This document shows positions 1 through 4,475 of a DNA stretch of 6,553 bases, piece after piece. How positions within the stretch are numbered: the first letter of the stretch is position 1; every line of letters starts with the position of its first letter. The notes beneath the pieces are model-generated. The model ran no database searches, was not told where the DNA came from, and was given only the letters and a program-made list of their open reading frames with translations. The stretch spans positions 1 through 6,553 of the forward strand of contig JAUVHT010000047.1 of the NCBI GenBank assembly GCA_030593155.1. Reading direction: 5' to 3'. This DNA is from Candidatus Bathyarchaeota archaeon (GTDB lineage Archaea; Thermoproteota; Bathyarchaeia; TCS64). The position numbers and the translations under genes were made by a program.

Positions 1-299
1 TCGTTAGAAAGAAACTCGACCCGCCCTAATGTCAATGGACAGAATATCCGTCCCTATTCTTGAAGGTATATATATTATAAGGCGTCGATAAAAATGGTCG
101 AAGTTCCATCGAACATCATGGTTATTTGTATACGAAATACAGAGTAAATGCAATTTTCATGTCTACTTTGGGATACCTTCGAACCATCGAACCACTCCAT
201 TGGCCAATAACTACATCCATACCTAAAGAAGGGTCGACAAGCGCTTTCTACGATGTTAGATAGATCCACTAATAATCCCTCAACGTAGTAACTAACCGG
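1..299. other. A/T-rich stretch with no supported gene
   Basis: No convincing gene is visible on either strand in this stretch, which is clearly richer in A and T than the gene that follows. It holds a strong TATA-like run (67-80), an 18-codon reading frame just after it (94-147, peptide MVEVPSNIMVICIRNTE, no ribosome binding site), a perfect 10-base palindrome ATTGGCCAAT (199-208), and a short repeated motif CATCGAAC (near 107-114 and 184-191). The minus strand is open from the following gene down to about 75, but that frame is antisense to a well-supported enzyme gene. The stretch may be the leader of the 300-1031 gene or the control region of a gene lying left of the window. Confidence 0.5.
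67..80. promoter_or_regulatory. TATA-like promoter element
   Basis: A 14-base run made only of A and T, TATATATATTATAA, fits an archaeal TATA box. Read rightward it would start a transcript near position 100 and leave a leader of about 200 bases before the hydrolase gene at 300. Read leftward it would serve a gene beyond the left edge. The sequence is nearly symmetric, so the direction cannot be decided. Confidence 0.35.
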
Positions 300-1031
300 G
301 TGTATTGTTTGAAACTCACCGAAAGGGTTTATCTCATCGGAGGGGGCGCCTACGGGTATTCCGCAACAGGAGACTGCAACATGTACCTCGTAGACTGCAG
401 CGGCAGCCTGGCTCTGATCGACACAGGCGGCGGTAACGGCATACCGAGGGTCCTGGATAACATGAGGAAGATGGGCTTTGACCCTGGAACCCTCGAAGTC
501 GCGTTCATAACCCACTGCCATTATGATCACATCGGCGGCAACAAGGCCATCAAGGACGCGACGGGATGCGAGATAGCGGCCCACGAAGCCGAGAAGGAGG
601 CGATGGAGAACCTGGGAGAACTCACGCTCTACCAGATGGGGCTGGAGAACGGATTGAGCTTCGAGCCTTCCAAGGTCGACGTTGCGTTGAGGGGAGGAGA
701 GAAGATGCGGCTGGGCGATGTCGAGTTCGAGATCGTCCACACCCCGGGACACACCCCGGGGGGCATCACCATGGTTATGCGCGAAGAAGGGGTCACGAGT
801 ATATTCCCAGGCGACACTGCGTCGGCTCAGGGGAAGCTCGGCTTCATAAACGGCCCAGGCTTTTCATTGACGGATTGGAAGAAGTCGATCAAGAAGATGC
901 TGGACCTGAATCCTGTGAGAATGTTCCCGGGTCACGGCGTCTTCGTCCTATCTGGAGCGGTAGAGCATCTGACTGTGTACGATGAGAAGATGAACGCCCC
1001 CTGGATCAACGTGGTTACCTCCGTCGGCTGA
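300..1031 (+). CDS. Metallo-beta-lactamase-fold metal-dependent hydrolase
   Basis: This 243-residue protein has the full metal-ligand set of the metallo-beta-lactamase superfamily. The signature T-HCHYDHIGG supplies His72, His74, Asp76 and His77, then come His151 in HTPGHTPGG, Asp172 in FPGDT and His212 in FPGHG. A dinuclear metal centre acting as a hydrolase, in the broad glyoxalase II-like group, is therefore likely; the substrate cannot be read from sequence. There is no signal peptide or membrane span, so it is probably cytoplasmic. The start is uncertain. GTG at 300 is the longest option and has no Shine-Dalgarno. TTG at 309 is preceded by GGGTG (298-302) at a six-base spacing and would give a natural family start, MKLTERVYLIGGG. 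The gene appears to stand alone: the gene to its right points towards it. Confidence 0.9.
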   Translation: MYCLKLTERVYLIGGGAYGYSATGDCNMYLVDCSGSLALIDTGGGNGIPRVLDNMRKMGFDPGTLEVAFITHCHYDHIGGNKAIKDATGCEIAAHEAEKEAMENLGELTLYQMGLENGLSFEPSKVDVALRGGEKMRLGDVEFEIVHTPGHTPGGITMVMREEGVTSIFPGDTASAQGKLGFINGPGFSLTDWKKSIKKMLDLNPVRMFPGHGVFVLSGAVEHLTVYDEKMNAPWINVVTSVG

Positions 1032-1054
1032 TCCAGTTTCCCCCTATTTGCTGC

Positions 1055-1060
1055 TTTTTT
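1055..1060 (+). terminator. Oligo-T terminator after the hydrolase gene
   Basis: A run of six T residues sits 24 bases after the hydrolase stop codon, in the 49-base gap between two converging genes. Archaeal RNA polymerase commonly stops at such T tracts without a hairpin, and I see no strong hairpin before it. Confidence 0.4.
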
Positions 1061-1080
1061 CTACAAGAATGGGTCATTAA

Positions 1081-1614
1081 TCATTTTTTGACGGGAATCC
1101 CGAGGACGGTGGTGACCGGTTTATTATTATTGGTACGCGACTGGAAGCTGAACTTCATGCTCTCCACTGGGGCCACAGAATCGTCGATGGTGGCAACCGG
1201 GTTAAGCTCGATCTCAGAGACGATAATCTCCCCAGCCTCGGGCTCCGTCGCCTCGGTAACGATCGGTTGCTGTTTGCCTTGGGAGTTTTTTCCATCATCA
1301 AGAGTTACGACATCAGATTCTTCTTTATCAGCTGGGATCTGGCTATTGATCTTCGCCATTATCTCTGGAAACCGTCTCACAAGGATCCTCTGATAGGATT
1401 CCAGCTCAGTTGGCTCGGGAGCTCGATTGTAGACCGTCATGCTGAGGTTTTTAAGTTGAGAGTTTGCGGCCCCTAAAAAATATCCGAGCACCATGTCGTT
1501 TTTTGATATAGGGATGTCGAGGTTGTTGAAGAGATCCCTCACTTCCTGGATCTCGCTCTCTTCAAGTTTGCAGTCGATATATTGTTCGCACAACCCCCGT
1601 ATCAGTATGTCCAT
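1081..1614 (-). CDS. Unrecognised 177-residue protein with a helical N-terminus and disordered acidic tail
   Basis: I do not recognise this protein. Residues 1-92 look folded and largely helical, with a hydrophobic stretch MVLGYFLGAA (41-50) and a basic segment ILVRRFPEIMAKI (77-89). Residues about 93-165 are rich in E, D, S, T, P, N and Q and look disordered. The end, VTTVLGIPVKK (167-177), is hydrophobic then basic and could be a short binding motif. There is no signal peptide and no clear membrane span. The ATG at 1614 has an AGGGG-type ribosome binding site nearby and a TATA box at a fitting distance, which supports a real, expressed gene. Codon use looks more A/T-rich than in its neighbours. 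It is divergent from nucS and convergent with the hydrolase. A partner of nucS in DNA repair is possible, but position is the only hint. Confidence 0.75.
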   Translation of the reverse strand: MDILIRGLCEQYIDCKLEESEIQEVRDLFNNLDIPISKNDMVLGYFLGAANSQLKNLSMTVYNRAPEPTELESYQRILVRRFPEIMAKINSQIPADKEESDVVTLDDGKNSQGKQQPIVTEATEPEAGEIIVSEIELNPVATIDDSVAPVESMKFSFQSRTNNNKPVTTVLGIPVKK

Positions 1615-1654
1615 TAAGGGTTCCCCTATTTTTCAGTTCGGGAGATAGAGCAGT

Positions 1655-1666
1655 GATATATATATC
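1655..1666 (-). promoter_or_regulatory. TATA box for the 177-residue protein gene
   Basis: GATATATATATC is a perfect 12-base palindrome. It lies about 45 bases before the minus-strand ATG (1614), so transcription would start near 1634 and give a leader of about 20 bases. The spacing fits an archaeal core promoter. Confidence 0.55.
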
Positions 1667-1691
1667 GATTATGTATTATGAAATCATAATC
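1667..1691. repeat. Nested inverted repeat between two divergent promoters
   Basis: GATTATG (1667-1673) is the exact reverse complement of CATAATC (1685-1691). Inside it, ATTATG (1675-1680) pairs with CATAAT (1685-1690) across a four-base spacer, so two left half-sites share one right half-site. It abuts the upstream side of the minus-strand TATA box and lies about 36 bases before the nucS TATA box. This is a plausible regulator-binding site; no protein can be assigned. Confidence 0.4.
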
Positions 1692-1726
1692 CCATTCAAC
1701 CTAGAATTCCTGTGCGACGACGAACT

Positions 1727-1734
1727 TCTATAAG
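1727..1734 (+). promoter_or_regulatory. TATA box for nucS
   Basis: TCTATAAG lies so that transcription would begin near 1757, about 15 bases before the TTG start. The short leader would just contain the Shine-Dalgarno sequence GAGGAG (1758-1763). Confidence 0.5.
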
Positions 1735-1757
1735 TAACAAGACCCCGTTCTTACTCT

Positions 1758-1763
1758 GAGGAG
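1758..1763 (+). promoter_or_regulatory. Ribosome binding site that fixes the nucS TTG start
   Basis: GAGGAG is followed by eight bases and then TTG at 1772. The next methionine in frame is not until residue 61, inside the conserved N-terminal domain, so this site supports the non-ATG start. Confidence 0.65.
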
Positions 1764-1771
1764 CCTAAGGT

Positions 1772-2560
1772 TTGAGTCTGGGCGAAAAAATATCCAAGAG
1801 CGTCTTGGAGAACCCGACCCTCGACGATGCATACCAGGCCATCAAGGCGGGGACTTGGAGACACAGGACGGTCATCATCGTCGGGAACTGCAGCGTCGAC
1901 TATGAAGGGAGGGCGAGCTCAAAACTTGAACCGGGGGAGAGAATTTTCATCATGAAACCCGACGGTTCCGCTCTCATCCACAGGCCCCGGGATTACGCTC
2001 CTGTAAACTGGCAGCCTCCGGGATCCCTCTTCAGGACCAGGCTGGAAGACGGGCACCTGTACGTCAGGGCTTTCCGGAGAAAGGAGAACGAGACCCTCGA
2101 GGTCAGGTTCGACAGAATACTGCTTGTCGCCGTCATGGATCTCAAGGACACGGGGGGGTTCCACCTTCACGCCAGCGAGAAGGACATGCAGGAGGCCATA
2201 CTAGCCCAGCCCTCCCTCCTCGAGGAGGGGTTCAGGCCCATTACGTCTGAAAAGCACGTGGAGCCGGGGTTCATCGACATCCTTGGGGTGGACAGGGACA
2301 ACGTGCTCACTTTGGTGGAGATAAAGAGGAACGCAGCCACCAGCGATGCCGTGCTCCAGCTCAAGAAGTACATTGACGTTTACTACGCGGACGACAACAG
2401 GAAAATTAGGGGTATCCTGGTGGCCCCAGAGTTGGCGAAGGGCGCGCAGAGGCTCCTGGCTTCCCTGGATCTGGAGTTCAAGGCATTATCCCCCCAGAGA
2501 TGCGCCGAAGTCCTCAAACGGAAAAAGGGTAGAGCCCTCACCGAGTTCTTCGAGGAGTAG
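1772..2560 (+). CDS. nucS: Endonuclease NucS (mismatch / branched-DNA nuclease)
   Basis: NucS (EndoMS) cuts mismatched duplex or single-stranded flaps and works with the sliding clamp; in organisms lacking MutS-MutL it can carry mismatch repair. The 262 residues match the usual length and two-domain layout. The N-terminal DNA-binding domain (about 1-125) has likely nucleic-acid contacts at Arg47, Arg71 and Trp80 (HRPRDYAPVNWQPPG, 70-84). The C-terminal RecB-like nuclease domain carries GFIDILGVDRDN and LVEIKRNAAT, giving the catalytic set Asp169, Glu183, Lys185 and Gln196. The last residues, GRALTEFF (253-260), fit a PCNA-binding box except that Gly replaces the first Gln. The start is TTG with a good Shine-Dalgarno. 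An aminotransferase gene follows after 80 bases. Family assignment is secure; the exact DNA substrate here is not. Confidence 0.93.
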   Translation: MSLGEKISKSVLENPTLDDAYQAIKAGTWRHRTVIIVGNCSVDYEGRASSKLEPGERIFIMKPDGSALIHRPRDYAPVNWQPPGSLFRTRLEDGHLYVRAFRRKENETLEVRFDRILLVAVMDLKDTGGFHLHASEKDMQEAILAQPSLLEEGFRPITSEKHVEPGFIDILGVDRDNVLTLVEIKRNAATSDAVLQLKKYIDVYYADDNRKIRGILVAPELAKGAQRLLASLDLEFKALSPQRCAEVLKRKKGRALTEFFEE

Positions 2561-2600
2561 ATGCGTCAACCCCAGTGAACTTTCAAGGGTCAGAAACGTG

Positions 2601-2608
2601 ATAAAAGG
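2601..2608 (+). promoter_or_regulatory. Possible TATA box for the aminotransferase gene
   Basis: ATAAAAGG lies about 37 bases before the ATG at 2641, which would give a very short leader. It overlaps the GGGGAG that could serve a tiny upstream frame, so it may be a ribosome binding site on read-through mRNA from nucS instead. A second candidate site, AGGT (2630-2633), lies seven bases before the ATG. Confidence 0.3.
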
Positions 2609-2640
2609 GGAGCGCCGATGATGGATCAAAGGTCATCTCT

Positions 2641-3765
2641 ATGAGGATCGAAACTTTTCACGTCGAGAAATGGCTCAACAAGTACGAGCATGATGTCGAG
2701 ATAAACTGCTCGGAGACTTGCGTGGACCCGTTCACGGTGGGCGAGTTCCTCACCCTGATGGGGCGAGAGAACTTTTTCCAAGAAATGTGGGACACCCAGC
2801 TCACCTATGGCTACATTCCGGGGTCCATCGGTCTCCGGAGAGGGATAGCCAACCTCTACAAGGGTCTGGCGCCCGAGAACATACTGGTCGCCGGAGGTGC
2901 GATAGGCGCTAATTTCTTGGTCCTCTACAGCCTCGTGGAGCCCGGAGACACGGTTGTATCGGTCTTCCCGACGTACCAGCAGCTCTACAGCGTTGCGAGA
3001 TCCTTCGGAGCTGAGGTGAAGCTCCTCAATCTCCACATGGAAGACGGTTGGCTCCCCGACACCGACGAGCTCAGGGACTTGGTCGACGAGAAGACGAGGC
3101 TCATCGTCATCAACAACCCTAACAACCCGACTGGCAGCCTGATCCAGGATGAACGTCTCAGGGAGATCTGTGAGATCGCCGAGGAAGCCGGAGCATACCT
3201 GCTGAGCGACGAGTCGTATCGGGGCGTCTACGTCGACCCCGGGGACTCCGTTTCGTCTGTGGTCGAGCTGTATGAAAAGGGAGTGGCTACGGGCTCGTTC
3301 TCCAAGCCTTTCTCCCTCACGGGCCTCAGGCTCGGCTGGATAGCCGCGGAAAGAGCCATCATCGAGGAGTGCGAGCTCCGCAGGGATTACACCACCATCA
3401 GCAACGGGATGATCGCCGATGCCATGGCGACCCTCGCGATGGAGAACGTCGACCGGATCTACGAGAGGAATCGGGGGATCGTAAAGACAAACTTCGAGAT
3501 CCTCTCTGACTGGGTCGATGACGAGCCCCTGATCGAGTGGGTCCCTCCAATGGCGAGCACCGTGGCGTTTCTGAAGCATGGGTTGGGCATCACCTCGGTC
3601 GAACTCTGCCTACGCCTGATGGAGGAGAAAGGCGTCCTGCTCGTGCCGGGGACGTGTTTCGGGATGGAGGGGTTCCTGAGGATTGGATGGGGAGGCGACG
3701 CTGAAACCCTTAAGGAGGGCCTCTCCAGGTTCAAAGAATTCTTGGATGACTACAGAGATCCGTGA
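2641..3765 (+). CDS. Fold-type I PLP-dependent aminotransferase, substrate unknown
   Basis: This 374-residue enzyme belongs to the class I/II aminotransferase family, which uses pyridoxal phosphate. The landmarks appear in order: YGYIPGSIGLRRGIANLY (56-73) near the start, NNPNNPTG with Asn162 (158-165), SDESY with Asp190 and Tyr193, GSFSKPFSLTGLRLGW with Schiff-base Lys222 and phosphate-binding Arg230, and FLRIGWGG with the likely carboxylate-binding Arg347. All key residues are present, so it should be active. The N-terminal stretch SETCVDPFTVGEFL (24-37) reminds me of the branch that includes capreomycidine synthase-like proteins, but I cannot fix the substrate. Length is slightly short of the usual 390-400. 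There is no signal peptide. The gene lies 80 bases after nucS on the same strand and may have its own promoter or be read through. Confidence 0.9.
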   Translation: MRIETFHVEKWLNKYEHDVEINCSETCVDPFTVGEFLTLMGRENFFQEMWDTQLTYGYIPGSIGLRRGIANLYKGLAPENILVAGGAIGANFLVLYSLVEPGDTVVSVFPTYQQLYSVARSFGAEVKLLNLHMEDGWLPDTDELRDLVDEKTRLIVINNPNNPTGSLIQDERLREICEIAEEAGAYLLSDESYRGVYVDPGDSVSSVVELYEKGVATGSFSKPFSLTGLRLGWIAAERAIIEECELRRDYTTISNGMIADAMATLAMENVDRIYERNRGIVKTNFEILSDWVDDEPLIEWVPPMASTVAFLKHGLGITSVELCLRLMEEKGVLLVPGTCFGMEGFLRIGWGGDAETLKEGLSRFKEFLDDYRDP

Positions 3766-3812
3766 ACGTCACCATTATTCAATATTAGCACGATCCAGCT
3801 TACCTTTCCCGT

Positions 3813-3838
3813 TTTTGTCCCACGTTGATGGGACAAAA
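3813..3838. repeat. Perfect 10-base inverted repeat with six-base spacer
   Basis: TTTTGTCCCA (3813-3822) and TGGGACAAAA (3829-3838) are exact reverse complements around CGTTGA. It begins 48 bases after the aminotransferase stop. No T run follows on the plus strand, so it does not look like a standard hairpin terminator. It could be an operator or an RNA hairpin at the 3' end of the message. Confidence 0.5.
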
Positions 3839-3921
3839 TGATAGTTTGGCTGCTAAAATGAGCCTAATCCAAAGGGTATGCAGAGTTATGAATGCGATTG
3901 TTGCATCCTTCGCCTATGCTT

Positions 3922-3956
3922 TTCCCATAAATGGAAACACCATCTATTTTTGGGAA
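3922..3956. repeat. Imperfect 11-base inverted repeat
   Basis: TTCCCATAAAT (3922-3932) and ATTTTTGGGAA (3946-3956) pair at 10 of 11 positions across a 13-base spacer. It lies about 80 bases downstream of the perfect repeat. Its role is unknown. Confidence 0.3.
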
Positions 3957-4032
3957 GTGCTTGCTTATATTGGATAAATCAAGCCTATTTTACTTAATTA
4001 GGGGAAATTTTTTCTTAATTTGTTAGAGAAGC

Positions 4033-4040
4033 CTTATATC
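4033..4040 (+). promoter_or_regulatory. TATA box of the winged-helix gene
   Basis: CTTATATC lies about 45 bases before the ATG at 4081, so transcription should begin near 4061 with a leader of about 20 bases carrying the ribosome binding site. This is one of the clearest core promoters in the window. Confidence 0.55.
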
Positions 4041-4041
4041 A

Positions 4042-4052
4042 GAATTAAATTC
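4042..4052. promoter_or_regulatory. Palindrome between TATA box and transcript start, candidate operator
   Basis: GAATTAAATTC is a perfect palindrome around one central base. It sits just after the TATA box and before the expected transcript start, where a bound repressor would block archaeal RNA polymerase. The gene it would control encodes a winged-helix DNA-binding protein, so autoregulation is a natural guess. Confidence 0.35.
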
Positions 4053-4065
4053 CTTAATAGACTTG

Positions 4066-4072
4066 AAAGGAG
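4066..4072 (+). promoter_or_regulatory. Ribosome binding site that sets the winged-helix start
   Basis: AAAGGAG ends eight bases before ATG 4081. This argues against the longer frame from TTG at 4063, in which the binding site itself would be coding. Confidence 0.7.
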
Positions 4073-4080
4073 CGGATTGG

Positions 4081-4326
4081 ATGAGAAGGAACGACCTGGA
4101 TATATGTGCGGATATCCTCCAAGTGGCCAAGGCTGGAGCCAAGAAAACCCAGATCGTGTATCAAGCCAACCTTAACTTCAAGATAGTTAAGAAATACCTG
4201 AGCAGGTTGATAGACACCGGGATGCTGTCGGATGCCCAGGAAAACAGGCTTTACACCACTACGAACCGGGGCAACACGTTTTTGGAGCAGTACGCCGAGC
4301 TCGTTATCCCCATGAGACCAATGTAG
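4081..4326 (+). CDS. Small winged-helix DNA-binding protein, probable transcription regulator
   Basis: The 81-residue protein is essentially one winged helix-turn-helix domain of the type common in archaea (Pfam HTH_45-like, by pattern). A first helix (about 4-15) is followed by KKTQIVYQANLNFKIVKKYL, covering helix two and the recognition helix (about 21-40), then RLIDTGML and a wing with RLYTTTNRGNTFLEQY (about 55-70). Basic residues cluster in the recognition region, as expected for DNA binding. There is no ligand domain or cysteine cluster. ATG 4081 is chosen over TTG 4063 because of the AAAGGAG site before it. A 25-codon membrane-peptide gene follows after 19 bases and is probably co-transcribed. 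Its targets are unknown; the palindrome in its own promoter suggests it may regulate itself. Confidence 0.85.
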   Translation: MRRNDLDICADILQVAKAGAKKTQIVYQANLNFKIVKKYLSRLIDTGMLSDAQENRLYTTTNRGNTFLEQYAELVIPMRPM

Positions 4327-4345
4327 GGAAAACGAGGCGGATAAA

Positions 4346-4423
4346 ATGTTCTGGCTTTATGTGTTTATACTTACTGCATCCACCATTGCGGTGGGCTTCA
4401 ACTTCAGATGTAAAAAATGGTGA
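4346..4423 (+). CDS. Putative 25-residue single-span membrane microprotein
   Basis: A short frame encodes the peptide MFWLYVFILTASTIAVGF followed by NFRCKKW. Residues 2-18 form one hydrophobic helix, long enough to cross the membrane. The tail has one Arg, two Lys and one Cys, so by the positive-inside rule the C-terminus would face the cytoplasm. A ribosome binding site, GAGGCGG (4334-4340), ends five bases before the ATG, and the gene begins 19 bases after the winged-helix stop, so a two-gene operon is likely. I know of no named family for it. Such short frames can arise by chance; the binding site, spacing and hydrophobic composition argue for a real gene, but no homology is available here. 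Confidence 0.5.
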   Translation: MFWLYVFILTASTIAVGFNFRCKKW

Positions 4424-4447
4424 GTGGCCCATCCCATTTTGGGCTCA
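4421..4447 (+). terminator. Possible hairpin after the microprotein gene
   Basis: GCCCA (4427-4431) pairs with TGGGC (4440-4444), and the stem can extend with TGA/TCA across a three-base bulge. TTTAGGG follows, only a short T run. It could help end the winged-helix operon before the opposing kbl gene. The stem is weak. Confidence 0.25.
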
Positions 4448-4475
4448 TTTAGGGTAATCTTTCAGACGCCCCATA

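Larger units (their letters stand above)
3766..4080. other. A/T-rich intergenic region with inverted repeats and a promoter
   Basis: No well-supported gene lies here. The region is A/T-rich, unlike the coding sequence on either side. It holds two inverted repeats (3813-3838 and 3922-3956), repeated CTTAATT motifs (3993-3999 and 4014-4020), and the promoter of the winged-helix gene. A 39-codon frame (3858-3977, starting MSLIQRVCRVMNAIV) has no ribosome binding site and is only a weak candidate. Confidence 0.5.

Noticed and set aside
170..200. tRNA-like motif: GGTTCGA on the minus strand resembles a T-loop
   Set aside because: No acceptor stem, anticodon arm or D-arm could be built around it on either strand.
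75..752. Long minus-strand frame (225 codons) antisense to the hydrolase and reaching into the left gap
   Set aside because: Its larger part is antisense to a gene with a complete set of metal ligands. The remaining part in 75-299 has no recognisable motif and no start or binding site of its own.
2626..3579. Minus-strand frame of 317 codons over the aminotransferase
   Set aside because: The plus strand carries every PLP-binding motif in order. The antisense frame is rich in R, V, E, G, D and L, typical of a shadow in G/C-rich coding DNA.
4063..4080. Six-residue N-terminal extension of the winged-helix protein from TTG 4063
   Set aside because: The extension would encode the ribosome binding site AAAGGAG that serves ATG 4081, and the predicted transcript starts almost at the TTG.
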